DNA of 13,277 nt. Source: Bacteroidota bacterium (GTDB taxonomy: Bacteria > Bacteroidota > Rhodothermia > Rhodothermales > JAAAOL01). The notes beneath the pieces were generated by a model. That model worked only from the letters and a program-made list of their open reading frames with translations. It did no database searches and was not told the DNA's origin. The translations under genes were made by a program, and so were the position numbers. Every line of letters begins with the position of its first letter. Within the stretch, counting starts at the first letter, position 1. Positions 1-9,023 of the stretch are shown here, in pieces. Where the stretch lies: contig JAAAOL010000345.1 of NCBI GenBank assembly GCA_009908885.1, forward strand, positions 1 to 13,277, in the 5' to 3' direction.

Positions 1-32
1 GTGTGGGAGAAGGGGAGAGTGGGGGAGCGGAA
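1..32 (+). repeat. G-rich degenerate ~8-base array at the left edge
   Basis: Four imperfect 8-base units with G3-G5 tracts lie on the plus strand. Composition and unit length match the array directly after the SRPBCC gene at 11196-11243. By analogy with that array, this one may be the 3' tail of a plus-strand gene ending just left of the window; this is inference. Positions 33-62 show nothing recognisable. Confidence 0.6.
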
Positions 33-62
33 GAATGCAGTGGAGCTCGGAACGACAACTCG

Positions 63-103
63 AAACCCAAAACCCACAACCCGCAACCCAAACCCCGTTC
101 CCC
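63..103 (-). repeat. 7-base G-tract array just after the tamB stop
   Basis: Read on the minus (tamB coding) strand, this holds six G3-G4 tracts spaced 7, 7, 7, 6 and 7 bases apart, with a loose unit GGGTTNN. It begins 4 bases after the tamB TGA. Four or more G3+ tracts with 3-4 base loops fit the usual intramolecular G-quadruplex pattern. It could act in the tamB mRNA 3' end. No hairpin-plus-U-run terminator is seen here. Confidence 0.75.
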
Positions 104-107
104 GCCG

Positions 108-3100
108 TCAGTAGGCGTACTCCCAGAGCAGGTTGAATTCCAGGTTGGAGCCAGTGCCGTCGCCGTTGGCGCGGGCCAGCAGCCATTCGAAGAGTTCATA
201 TTCGATGGCGAAGACGCGCGTGGCGTTGGTGCCCGACGTGGTGCCGCTCTCCTGCGACGTCGTGCCGCCGAACGAAATGGGCTGACTCACCTCCACGTAC
301 AGGCGCTGCGTCAGGTACTTGCCCGCCGTGATGGTGGTGCCCGTCAGCCCGTTCTGCCGGATCTCGATCACGTCCAGCCCCAGCCCGGAGCCCGCCACGC
401 CCTCGACGATGCCCGCGAGCTGGTTCAGGGCCAGCCCGGCGCCCTGCGTGGCCAGCGTGCCCTCGCCGCCCAGCTGAAACGCCTCGCTGGCGGGACGGCC
501 CGTCGCGATGTAGGAGACGATGTTGGTCAGGTCGGTCGGCGGGTCGGAGGACAGCTGGGTGTCCAGGTCGTCCGGCTGCCCTTCGAGCGAGAGCAGGATG
601 GTGATCTCATTGCCGCGGTTGCGGCGCGAGGGGACGTCGTACTCGGCCTCCAGGTTGAGGTAGGGCGCGTCGGCGGCGCCGTTGAAGGTAAGCAGGCCGC
701 TGGTCAGGTTGAAGCGTCGCCCGAACTGGTTGATGTAGCTGCGCTGCTCCAGCACGTCGATGGTGCCGAAGAGGAGAATGTCCTCGTTGGGCGCCTTCTG
801 CAGGTCCAGGTCGCCGGTGAACTGGATGTTCATCTCGGGATTGGCCGGGGAGCGCAGCCACACGTTGCGCTCCAGGTCCACGTTCAGATCGTCGATGGCC
901 AGCGCCTGGTAGAAGTCGAACGTGGTCGTGTCGGCCTCGCCCACGCGGATGCCGAAGCGCTGCTCCAGCATGCGCAGGTCCTGCTCCTCCAACGTCACAG
1001 GGGCGAACTCCTCGGAGGTCGTCGCCTCGGTGAGGTACACGTCGGCGCTGACGACCTGGAGGTCGCCGCCGAGGACGGGCGCCTGGGTGGTGCCGCGCAG
1101 GCGCAGGTCGCCGGAGACGACGCCCCGGTACTCGCGCGTGTCGATGGCGCGGAAGTCCTCCAGGCTGGCGTCGATGTCGAAGTTGCCCAGGGTCAGCTCG
1201 GCCAGGTCGACGGTGCCCATGGCGACGAGGCTGCCGCCGCTGGTGACCTCAGCGTGGTTCAGCACCACCTGCTCGTTTTCGAACGTCAGGTCCATCTGAA
1301 TGTCACGGTAGGTGAGGTCCAGTTCGGGCAGGCCGACGCGCGCCTTGGCCAGCATCGCCTCTCCGGCGAGGCGCGGCGTGCCGAGGGTGCCCTCCACCTG
1401 GACGTCCGCCGTCAGCCGCCCGTCCACGCTGCTAATGACGCTGCGGTCCAGGAACGGCTCGATCCAGCCGATGGCGAAGGCGTCGGCCTGGAGGCGCAGG
1501 CGGAGCGCCTGGTCCTCGGGGCGCGTCAGGCTCAGCGGGCGTGCGTCGGCCTCGTCGCCCGTGGGTGGGCGCAGGCGCAGGTCGAGCGGGACGAAGCCGC
1601 CCAGCGTCAGCGTGCTGCCGTCCACGTGGGTGAGCTGGCTGTCCAGGTTGAGGCGGAGGCTGTCGTAGCGCACGCTGAGCCGCAGGTCGCCCACGGGGTC
1701 GTCGAACGAGGTCACGTCGAAGTTGAGGGTGCCCGCCAGGTTGGGCGCCTCGGCGGGCCCGGTCAGGTCGAGCGTGCCGAAGAGGGTGCCGTCGAGCCCT
1801 TCGTAGTCCAGCAGGCTGGCCACGGCGCCGATCCGAAAGCCCTCGATGGTGAGGATCAGGCTCTGGGTGCCGTCGAGGTCCACGACGCCGTCCAGCGCGA
1901 TCTGCTGGTTGCCCGTGTAGATCAGGAAGTTGCTCACGCGGTAGGCGTCGCCGTACGAGATCGTGGCCTCCTGCAGGAGCTGCCACCGGTCCGGCCCGAA
2001 GCGGACGTTGAAGGCGTCGAGCACGATCTGCTGGCGATCCGGGCGCAGGTCAGCCACGCCGGAGAGGCGAGCTTCGTTGTCGCGGTCGATGATGGATTCG
2101 ACGGCAAACTGGAGCGAGTCGGGCGTGTAGGTGCTCTCCAGCCGGACGTCCTGCACGCTGAACTGAGGCACGGAGAGGTAATTGACCGCTCCGGTGACCT
2201 CCGCGCGGTCCAGGCGCAGGCTGTCGGTCAGGGCGCCCGCGACCCGCAGGTCGACCCCGGCGATGCGCAGGTCGTCGTAGGCGAGGCTGGCGAGGCGGGT
2301 CTCGGCGTCGAAGCGGAGCGCGCCCGGCGCCCCGTAGAGGCGGGCCTCCACGGCGCCTTCGTCCAGGGCGAGCGTCTGGGCGCCGAGGAACGGGCGGAGG
2401 GGGGCGAGGTCGCGCAGCGTGGCGTCGAGGCGGAAGTCGGAGGGCGGCCTGTCGGGGCCGTCGAAGAGGGTGATGGTGCCGCCGCCATCGGCGCGCAGCA
2501 CGTTGGAGGCCAGCGCGAGCGTGTCCACTCGCACCACGCCGTCGCGGACCGAGAGGGTGGTCTGCAGGCGGTCGAGCGTCGCTGAGCCGTACCGCCCGCT
2601 GCCCTGCGTGATCTGCGCGTCGAGCGTCATCGTGCGCGGGTCGAGGCCCATCCCTTCAGCCGTCAGGTCCAGCGAGACGTCGGCCTGCAGCGTGTCGATG
2701 CCGGTGAGGCGGGCCAGGTCGAGGCGGTCGAGGCGGCCCGACACCTGATACGTCGGCACGGCGTCGAACAGGCGGCCCGACACGTCCAGTTCGGCCCGGC
2801 CCTCGTCCAGGTCGAGGCGGGCGCGGAGGCGCGTCTGGCCCTCGTCCAGGTCGATGGTCACCAGCCCGGAGTCGACCACGGCCCGATTGATGGTGGAGCG
2901 GTCCAGCGTCAGGCGGGCGGCGAGGCGGGACGTGGCGGGCAGCGTCGCCGCGCTGTCGAGCGGGACGGTGCCGTCGACGGAGAGCGAGCCGCTGAGGGCC
3001 GTCTGGAGCGACGCGTCGCCGAGGAAGGCGCCCAGGTTGAGGCCCTGGAAGCGCCCCTCGCGCGTGACGATCGTCGGCGCGTCGCTGAAGACGCCGGTGA

Positions 3101-5369
3101 CGGTACCTGCCAGCCGCGTCATGCCGTCGGGCAGGTCGAGTTGCGCCTCAACGTCGAGCGTGCCGTCCGCCAGGCGCGCCGTCACCGTGCCCGTGTCGAT
3201 GTACTGCTGGTTGTACTGCGAATCGACGAGGCCGAGGCGGGCCGTCAGGGCGAGGCGGTCCGGGTCCACGCCGCGCCCGTCCAGCGTGAGCGTGCCGTTG
3301 AGGTCGGTGGTCAGGTCCGGGTTCTGCGTCAATGTGCCGAGGTGCACCCCCTCGAAGCGCCCGTCCGTAATCTCGTAGGTAGGCACCGCCGCGAAGGGGC
3401 GCGCTGTGGCCGTCAGGTCGAACGCGCCGCCGTCCAGCGCGCCCGTCGTGCGGAGGTCGAGGCGTCCGCGCGCGAGAGTGGTCATCGCCTCGGCCCGACG
3501 CAGGCGGTAGGGACCGTAGACGGAATCCTCCAGGCGCAGGCGGAGGCTGTCCAGCCGCAGCGTCGCGGGGTCGGTGCCCTGACCGCGTAGGGCAAAAGTG
3601 CCCGTCAGGCGGCTGCGCGTCGTGTCGCCCATGAGGGCCGCGACGTCGAGGTTGTCGATGCGGCCCCGGTCGATCCGGTAGCGCAGCACGTCTCCGAGGC
3701 GCACCTGCCCGGCGGCGGCGATCCGCCCCTCGGGAATCTGCATCTTGGCGTCGAGGTCGAGCGTGCTGTCGGCGTAGGCGGCGGCGAGAGTGCCGCCGTC
3801 CAGCCGGTACTGGTTGATGCGGGACGGATCGAGGGTCAGCGTGAAGCGTGTGTCCGCCTCTGAAAGGCTGAAGCCGCGCCCGGAAAGTACAAAGCTCGCG
3901 TCGAGGTCGCTGGACTGCGCAGGGTCGTCCACGAAGGCGCCGAGGTCGACGTCGGCGAGGCGGCCCCGCAGGTCGTACGTCGGCACCTCGGCGAAGGGGC
4001 GGAGGGTGCCATTCGCCGCGAGGCGGGCGCCGCGCAGGCCCGTCTGCACGTCGACGCGGGCCAGGCCGCTATCGACCTGCGCCGTCAGCGTCGTGCGGTC
4101 CGGCGCGTAGTCGCCGAAGCGGGTGTCGAACACCTCGGCGCGGAGGGTGCCGCCGAGGGCATCGAGCGACGGGCCGCTCAGATCGGCCGTGAGGCTAGCG
4201 CTGATGCGGGTCGGCGTCGCGCTGGGGCCGGTGAACAGGCTCGGGTCGAGGCGCTGCACGTCGGCGTCCACGCGGTAGGTGACGGGGCCGTCGAGCGCGG
4301 GCGTCACGGTGGCGTCGAGGTCGAGGCGCCCACCGTCCGACAGCGTGCCCTCGGCCCGGGCCGTCAGCTGCTCGGACGAACCGGCCACGCGCAGGTCGAG
4401 CGTCGCGCTCGCCTCGGGGTCGAGGGTGGGCAGGAACGGATGCAGGTCGCCGAAGGCCACCGGGTCCGCCGTGAGCTGCACGTCGATGTCGCTGAGGCCC
4501 GTCGTGTCGTCCGCCGGGAGGCGCAGCGTGCCACCGGCGGTCAGCATCGAGCGGGGCGAGCGGAGCTGCAGGGCCTGAAGCGTGAGCCGGCGATCCACGA
4601 GCGAGGCGGACGCGTCGAGGTCGAACGGCGTCTCCGTACCGGGCGGCACCACCCGCGTCGCCAGGCGGCCCTGCTGGAGCGAGGGGGCGTCGCTCAGGTC
4701 CAGCAGCAGGTCGTCGAGCTGCACGTCGAGGCGCTCGACCCGCAGCGTCGAGTCGCGACCGGGCGCGTAGAAGTCGGCGCGGAGGCGGGTGCTCCGCAGC
4801 GTCACGTCGTCGAACTGGAGGACGAAGGCAGACGGCGTCGTGTCTTCCTCGGCGGCGGTCGGAAACACGTCGAGCAGATTCCACGACGAGTCGGCCCGTT
4901 GCTGCATTGTCACGTCGAGGCCGCTGACGAGGGCCTCGCGCACGTGGAGGCGCTTCTGGAGCAGCGGCCACAGGGCGTACCGCGCTTCGAGCGTGTCGAG
5001 GTGGGCGAGGCGCGTCGTGTCGTCCCGGGTCAGCGTCACGTCGTAGAGGCGCAGGCTGGACAGCCAGGTGCCATCCACGTCGCCGACCGTCAGCGTCGCA
5101 TCCTCCAGCGGCACCCGGGCGAGGATCAGGTCCGTGGCCTGCCGCGCGCCCCAGTCGGTCTGCAGCGCCAGCAGGACGACCAGGATCAGCACCAGCAGCA
5201 GCCCGAGCAGGCCGCCCAGCGCGCGCCCCGCCCGCCGCAAGATCCGTCCGGCGAACCCATACCGCGCCCGGCCCGCGTCCGCATCGGGACGAGCGTCCGG
5301 CGTCTCCGGACCAGGCGTCTCAGCAGACGCGCCGGTGGAGTCAGGCGGCATGTGATCAGGGTCGGGCAT
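108..5369 (-). CDS. tamB: TamB-family translocation/assembly protein, very long
   Basis: This 1753-residue protein has a Pro/Asp-rich cytoplasmic N-tail (1-49), one membrane anchor (about 50-69), a long beta-rich periplasmic stretch, and a TamB (DUF490) C-terminal domain from about 1440 with the typical SGLLTFNG segment near 1556; it ends in aromatic EYAY. TamB proteins are AsmA-like bridges from inner to outer membrane that work with the Omp85 barrel TamA in outer-membrane protein insertion and phospholipid transport. Residues about 416-1020 contain roughly six repeats of about 100 residues. It is longer than the E. coli protein (about 1260 residues). The gene starts 12 bases after the tamA stop, so it is probably the last cistron of that operon. 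The start is the first ATG (MPDPDHM); a second ATG six codons later is possible. No Shine-Dalgarno is visible. Family call is firm; substrate is unknown. Confidence 0.95.
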   Translation of the reverse strand: MPDPDHMPPDSTGASAETPGPETPDARPDADAGRARYGFAGRILRRAGRALGGLLGLLLVLILVVLLALQTDWGARQATDLILARVPLEDATLTVGDVDGTWLSSLRLYDVTLTRDDTTRLAHLDTLEARYALWPLLQKRLHVREALVSGLDVTMQQRADSSWNLLDVFPTAAEEDTTPSAFVLQFDDVTLRSTRLRADFYAPGRDSTLRVERLDVQLDDLLLDLSDAPSLQQGRLATRVVPPGTETPFDLDASASLVDRRLTLQALQLRSPRSMLTAGGTLRLPADDTTGLSDIDVQLTADPVAFGDLHPFLPTLDPEASATLDLRVAGSSEQLTARAEGTLSDGGRLDLDATVTPALDGPVTYRVDADVQRLDPSLFTGPSATPTRISASLTADLSGPSLDALGGTLRAEVFDTRFGDYAPDRTTLTAQVDSGLARVDVQTGLRGARLAANGTLRPFAEVPTYDLRGRLADVDLGAFVDDPAQSSDLDASFVLSGRGFSLSEADTRFTLTLDPSRINQYRLDGGTLAAAYADSTLDLDAKMQIPEGRIAAAGQVRLGDVLRYRIDRGRIDNLDVAALMGDTTRSRLTGTFALRGQGTDPATLRLDSLRLRLEDSVYGPYRLRRAEAMTTLARGRLDLRTTGALDGGAFDLTATARPFAAVPTYEITDGRFEGVHLGTLTQNPDLTTDLNGTLTLDGRGVDPDRLALTARLGLVDSQYNQQYIDTGTVTARLADGTLDVEAQLDLPDGMTRLAGTVTGVFSDAPTIVTREGRFQGLNLGAFLGDASLQTALSGSLSVDGTVPLDSAATLPATSRLAARLTLDRSTINRAVVDSGLVTIDLDEGQTRLRARLDLDEGRAELDVSGRLFDAVPTYQVSGRLDRLDLARLTGIDTLQADVSLDLTAEGMGLDPRTMTLDAQITQGSGRYGSATLDRLQTTLSVRDGVVRVDTLALASNVLRADGGGTITLFDGPDRPPSDFRLDATLRDLAPLRPFLGAQTLALDEGAVEARLYGAPGALRFDAETRLASLAYDDLRIAGVDLRVAGALTDSLRLDRAEVTGAVNYLSVPQFSVQDVRLESTYTPDSLQFAVESIIDRDNEARLSGVADLRPDRQQIVLDAFNVRFGPDRWQLLQEATISYGDAYRVSNFLIYTGNQQIALDGVVDLDGTQSLILTIEGFRIGAVASLLDYEGLDGTLFGTLDLTGPAEAPNLAGTLNFDVTSFDDPVGDLRLSVRYDSLRLNLDSQLTHVDGSTLTLGGFVPLDLRLRPPTGDEADARPLSLTRPEDQALRLRLQADAFAIGWIEPFLDRSVISSVDGRLTADVQVEGTLGTPRLAGEAMLAKARVGLPELDLTYRDIQMDLTFENEQVVLNHAEVTSGGSLVAMGTVDLAELTLGNFDIDASLEDFRAIDTREYRGVVSGDLRLRGTTQAPVLGGDLQVVSADVYLTEATTSEEFAPVTLEEQDLRMLEQRFGIRVGEADTTTFDFYQALAIDDLNVDLERNVWLRSPANPEMNIQFTGDLDLQKAPNEDILLFGTIDVLEQRSYINQFGRRFNLTSGLLTFNGAADAPYLNLEAEYDVPSRRNRGNEITILLSLEGQPDDLDTQLSSDPPTDLTNIVSYIATGRPASEAFQLGGEGTLATQGAGLALNQLAGIVEGVAGSGLGLDVIEIRQNGLTGTTITAGKYLTQRLYVEVSQPISFGGTTSQESGTTSGTNATRVFAIEYELFEWLLARANGDGTGSNLEFNLLWEYAY
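2309..4124 (-). other. tamB: TamB internal ~100-residue repeats
   Basis: By eye, TamB residues about 416-1020 contain repeats with two recurring patches. The first resembles S-x-Y/I-N-x-Y-x-x-D-x-G and begins near residues 416, 516, 616, 717, 825 and 924. The second resembles F-x-x-V-P-T-Y followed by G-R-x-x-x-L-D-L-G and occurs near 459, 659, 761 and 868, with a weaker copy near 564. Spacing is 99-108 residues. Such repeats fit the stacked beta-groove modules of AsmA/TamB proteins and would lengthen the groove. Boundaries are approximate. Confidence 0.8.
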
Positions 5370-5381
5370 GCGAGGAAAGCG

Positions 5382-7787
5382 TTAGAACGTCTGTCCCAGG
5401 CTCAGGTGCACGTTGAACCGGCGGATGAAGCGCTCCGAGGCCTCGAACGTGAAGTCCGGCGGCAGGCCCTGCTCCACCTTCTCCTCCGGCGACAGGCCGC
5501 TGAGGTCGTCCAGGAAGGCTTCGCGCGGGCGCAGCAGGTCGCGCCGGTCCGGGTTGAGCTTGAAGGCGAGGTCCAGGCGGATGAAGCCGATGGGCGTCTG
5601 GTAGCGGATGCCGCCGCCCGTGCCGAAGCGAAACGCGTCCAGCGCGAGATCCAGCGTCCCGTCGTCCTGAAAGCGCTCGTCGAGGACAACGAACGGATCG
5701 CCCGAAGCGCGGCGCGCCGACACCTGGCCGACGTCCAGAAAGACGGCGGTGCGCCACTTGCTCCCCAGTCCGGGAAACGGCAGGCGCAGCTCGACGTTGG
5801 CCGCGGCTTTGGCCAGGCCGCCCACGGCCTCGTATTGCTCATTGTTGGTCTGCGGCGTCGTCGGCGTACCGTCGTCGTCCGTGTTGAACAGCACCGCGCC
5901 GTCCGCGTCGCGCGCCAGCGTCGTACGGTTCTGCTGCGGCCCGAGCAGGCGCAGGCCCCACCCGCGCACGTCGTCGCCGCCCCCCGAATAGAAGCGGATG
6001 GGGTCGAAGCGGTTTTCGATGCGCGGCGCGAACTGGTCGCGGCTGTCGCCCCGGGGCCAGATGCGCCCGCCGAAGATGCGCCCGCCGAGGCTGACGCCGT
6101 CGGTGAGCGGCAGGTAGCCCACCACCTCGGCGCCTGACTTCAGGTAGCGCACCGTCTCGATGCCGGACGCGATGAGGCGTCCCCCGTCCTCGACGAAGGG
6201 ACGCACGAAGAAGCCGCGCTGGGGATTCAGGAAGTCGTCCGCGTCGCCGAACGAGCCGCTGAGGCGGAAGATGTTTTTACTGAACGGGTCGGCCGTGTCG
6301 AAGAGCTGGTCCGGCGGCAGGTCGGGAACGTCGCGCTGGGCGATGTCGAGCGAGTCGCCCTCCTGCAGCAGGCGGCTGAACGAGCTCTGCAGGCTGACCG
6401 TGCGGAACGGGTAGATCTCGTAGACGAGGGTCGCGTTGACGCCGAGCTCGCGGCGGTTGAGGCCGAGGCGATCCACGAAGCCCGGACCGATCGGGTCGTC
6501 CGGCGTGCTGAGGAAGGGGTCGCTGGCGTACTGGGCGAACGGCTCGACGTTGGCCGAGAGGCGCGTGGTGAAGAGGAAGGGCTGCCGCAGGTTGAGCCCC
6601 AGCCGGAACTGGCGCAGGGACGCGAGGCCGCCCGTGTTGCGGCCCAGCAGGCCGGTGCGCGACGTGGCGCTAACGGTGAAGGTGCGCGCGCTGCCTAGAA
6701 AGTTGCGATGCGTCCAGTCGCCCCGGAGCGAGACGCCGCCGGAGCGCGAGTAGCCCGTCTGGGCCGTCAGGTAGCGCAGCTTGGCCTCCCGCACGCGGTA
6801 GCGGATCTCGACGGTGCTGTCGCGCGGCTGGCGGCGCAGCTGGTCCGGCGTCGTGTCGTTGAGGGCGGCCAGGCTGTCCACGCGGGCGTCGTCGGCGTCG
6901 TCGGTGGGCGGCACGTCGGCCAGGGCCACGCGGAACAGGTTGAGGGCGAACAGCTCGCGCTGGCCCTGGATCAGCTTGCTGTACGAAAAGCGGCGGCCCA
7001 CCTTCAGCGGCAGCTCGCGCAGGATGATCTCCTTGCTGACCGTCTCGTTGCCGTCGACGATGATGTCGGAGACGACGCCCTGCGGGCCCGGGTCCAGCTC
7101 GAACCGGATGTCGGCGGTGTAGGCCGTCGAGTCGATGGTCGTCTCAGCATTCACGCGGGCGAAGGCGAAGCCCCGGTCGCGCAGCCAGGCCAGCACAGCA
7201 TCGCGGATGCGCAGCAGCTCGAAATCCGTGTACCGGTCGCCGACCTGAAAGCTGGTGCGGTCGCGGAAGGCGATCCAGCGCTCGCGCAGGCCGTCGCCCT
7301 CGAACAGCGACGCCGCATATCCGCCGTCCGGCCCGAAGAAGCCGACGTCCTGGATGATGAGCGGCGGCCCTTCCTCGATGCTGAAGATGACGCGGATGGT
7401 GTTGTTCGTCGTGTCGAGCTGCGACGTGGGATAGTCGACCTGGGGCGTGAGGAAGCCGTGGTTCTGATAGAACCGGCGCAGCCGGACGACGTCCTTCTGG
7501 AGCGTGATGGGATCGAACGGGGGCAGGGGGGTGGTGAGGACCCACGAGAGCGGCGCCGTCCGGCGGACGCGCGTCAAAAAGGTGGGCTCTGCCGTGGCGA
7601 TCTGCTCCAACAGGCGGCCCTCGTCGAACGTCGGGGTCTCGGCGAACTTGAAGTCGACGTCGCGCACCTGCGTGTCCTCATTGATGAGGAACAGGGGCGC
7701 CTGGGCCTGGACGGTGGGGGCGAGCAGAAGCAGCAGCACGCCGAGGAGGCCCAGCAGGCGTCCGGGATACGTGGCAGGGCGCCTCAT
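5382..7787 (-). CDS. tamA: TamA/BamA-like Omp85 outer-membrane protein
   Basis: This 801-residue protein has a signal peptide (Arg-rich start, Leu-rich core at 11-22, likely cut near VQAQA at 26-30). Three POTRA-like segments follow at about 39-140, 143-234 and 235-335. The third reads I-V-D-G-N-E-T and ends in a F-A-L-N-L-F-R helix, as in Omp85 proteins. A beta-barrel of about 336-801 includes the Omp85 lid-loop motif VRGW at 607-610 and ends in Phe, typical of outer-membrane barrels. Three POTRAs and the adjacent tamB favour TamA over BamA, which usually has five. Its ATG overlaps the TGA of the upstream YihY-like gene (ATGA), implying translational coupling. The barrel would insert outer-membrane proteins or anchor TamB at the outer membrane. 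Family call is firm; TamA rather than another Omp85 is inferred from context. Confidence 0.92.
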   Translation of the reverse strand: MRRPATYPGRLLGLLGVLLLLLAPTVQAQAPLFLINEDTQVRDVDFKFAETPTFDEGRLLEQIATAEPTFLTRVRRTAPLSWVLTTPLPPFDPITLQKDVVRLRRFYQNHGFLTPQVDYPTSQLDTTNNTIRVIFSIEEGPPLIIQDVGFFGPDGGYAASLFEGDGLRERWIAFRDRTSFQVGDRYTDFELLRIRDAVLAWLRDRGFAFARVNAETTIDSTAYTADIRFELDPGPQGVVSDIIVDGNETVSKEIILRELPLKVGRRFSYSKLIQGQRELFALNLFRVALADVPPTDDADDARVDSLAALNDTTPDQLRRQPRDSTVEIRYRVREAKLRYLTAQTGYSRSGGVSLRGDWTHRNFLGSARTFTVSATSRTGLLGRNTGGLASLRQFRLGLNLRQPFLFTTRLSANVEPFAQYASDPFLSTPDDPIGPGFVDRLGLNRRELGVNATLVYEIYPFRTVSLQSSFSRLLQEGDSLDIAQRDVPDLPPDQLFDTADPFSKNIFRLSGSFGDADDFLNPQRGFFVRPFVEDGGRLIASGIETVRYLKSGAEVVGYLPLTDGVSLGGRIFGGRIWPRGDSRDQFAPRIENRFDPIRFYSGGGDDVRGWGLRLLGPQQNRTTLARDADGAVLFNTDDDGTPTTPQTNNEQYEAVGGLAKAAANVELRLPFPGLGSKWRTAVFLDVGQVSARRASGDPFVVLDERFQDDGTLDLALDAFRFGTGGGIRYQTPIGFIRLDLAFKLNPDRRDLLRPREAFLDDLSGLSPEEKVEQGLPPDFTFEASERFIRRFNVHLSLGQTF

Positions 7788-8935
7788 GAGCGTACTGACG
7801 GGTCCTCGGAGGGCGCCTTCACCACGTCAGGCTGGCCGTTCGTGCGGGGCGGGTCCTCAGCGGGCTCCGAGTCCTCAGCCGCTTCCGGGGCCTCGTCGGT
7901 CGGCGGCGCGTCGGGGTCCTCGGGGGCGTCGTCGGGCAGAGGCGCGGTCTCTCGCTCGGCATCCTCCTCCGCGGCATCCTCCTCCGCGGCATCCTCCTCC
8001 GCGGCATCCTCCGCGGGCGTCTGGCGCCGGGCGCGGTGGGCCTTCTCGTGCAGCAGGGCCACCACCGCGCCGATCAGCAGCACGATGCCGGAATAATACA
8101 CCCAGAAGACGAAGGCGATGATGATGCCGAAGGTGTCGCCGATGGGGGTGCTGCCCTCACCGCCGTAGTCGAAGCGCCCGGCGCGGGTGGCGTAGACCGT
8201 GAAGCCGTACTTGGCCGCCTCCCAGAGCACGCCCGTCGTCAGCGCGCCCGTGAGGACGCTCCGCGGGGGCGGGTGCGGCTTCGGGATGAAATAGAGCAGC
8301 TGGAAGAACATCGCCGTGGTCAGCAGGAACGGGATGAGCAGGCTCAGCAGCTGGAACGCCTGCCGCCATCCCTGCCGGACCCATACGTAGTTGAGGCCCA
8401 CCTGCTCGATGAACTCGGCTCCCGCCGTGTTGAGATACTGCGTGGCCAGCGTCAGGCCCAGCGAGAGGATGAAGAACAGGCCCACCTGCCCCACCATCCG
8501 GATATCGAACAGGTAGCCGCCGAGGATGGAGCGGTCCTCGTGCCACTCCTCCTGGAAGACGTTGCTCACCGAGATTCGCAGCGTCGTAAACAGGATAACC
8601 GCCGAGAAGAGCAGGCCCGCGACACCGACGATCGTCAGCTTGCCGCCCACGTCGGCGAGTTGCTGGAGGAAGGTGATGATGCCCTCGCTGCGGTAGGGCG
8701 GGAGGAAGTCCTCAATGAAGCGGCGGACGACCTCGAACGGCCGCTCGCGCCGCAGGATCTGGCCCAGCACACCCGTCGCCAGGATGATGACGGGCACGAT
8801 GGTGATGAGCACCTTGAAGGCGATGGCCTGCGCCCAGAGGAAGATGTCCTTGTCGGACAACTGGCGGTAGAGCCCGCGCGCGTAGTAGCGCGGCACGCGC
8901 TTCAGGCGGTCCAGATACGTCGGAAAATCGGGCAT
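7784..8935 (-). CDS. YihY/BrkB-family inner-membrane protein with acidic tail
   Basis: This 383-residue protein has about six hydrophobic segments (near 41-60, 100-120, 145-165, 193-217, 226-246 and 268-295), matching the YihY/UPF0761 family once mislabelled RNase BN. The N-terminal FLWAQAIAFKVL and the late G-D-x-F-G-I-I-I-A-F-V-F-W-V-Y-Y-S segments are typical. Function is not established for the family; in E. coli the relative YhjD is linked genetically to export of lipid A precursors. After the last helix comes a disordered, very acidic tail of about 80 residues (305-383), including a D-A-A-E-E repeat. It is first in the operon, overlapping tamA by ATGA, so a role in envelope lipid or protein traffic with TamA/TamB is plausible but inferred. 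Start is the ATG giving MPDFPTY; there is no clear Shine-Dalgarno. Confidence 0.9.
   Translation of the reverse strand: MPDFPTYLDRLKRVPRYYARGLYRQLSDKDIFLWAQAIAFKVLITIVPVIILATGVLGQILRRERPFEVVRRFIEDFLPPYRSEGIITFLQQLADVGGKLTIVGVAGLLFSAVILFTTLRISVSNVFQEEWHEDRSILGGYLFDIRMVGQVGLFFILSLGLTLATQYLNTAGAEFIEQVGLNYVWVRQGWRQAFQLLSLLIPFLLTTAMFFQLLYFIPKPHPPPRSVLTGALTTGVLWEAAKYGFTVYATRAGRFDYGGEGSTPIGDTFGIIIAFVFWVYYSGIVLLIGAVVALLHEKAHRARRQTPAEDAAEEDAAEEDAAEEDAERETAPLPDDAPEDPDAPPTDEAPEAAEDSEPAEDPPRTNGQPDVVKAPSEDPSVRS
7961..8005 (-). repeat. 15-base coding tandem repeat in the YihY-like tail
   Basis: Three perfect copies of a 15-base unit (plus strand ATCCTCCTCCGCGGC) are followed by a shortened fourth copy. 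Each unit encodes five residues of the acidic D-A-A-E-E type, so changes in copy number keep the reading frame. Confidence 0.9.
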
Positions 8936-9023
8936 ACGTCGAAGCCCGGACGACGGGTTGCGGAAGGGACGAAGGGAGCGGGGCTGCGCAGCGCATCACC
9001 GTGAGGGGCGCACATGCACACCG

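Noticed and set aside
63..103. Telomere-like AACCC repeats as a replicon end
   Set aside because: There are only six short, irregular tracts beside a gene, with similar arrays at other internal spacers, so a chromosome end is not supported.
3..2585. Open frame of 860 codons on the plus strand
   Set aside because: It lies wholly antisense to tamB, whose family features are clear. The translation is rich in Val/Gln/Ala/Arg/Gly with no recognisable domain, as expected from the opposite strand of GC-rich coding DNA.
4440..6137. Long plus-strand open frame across the tamB/tamA junction
   Set aside because: It spans two well-supported genes on the other strand and has shadow-like composition.
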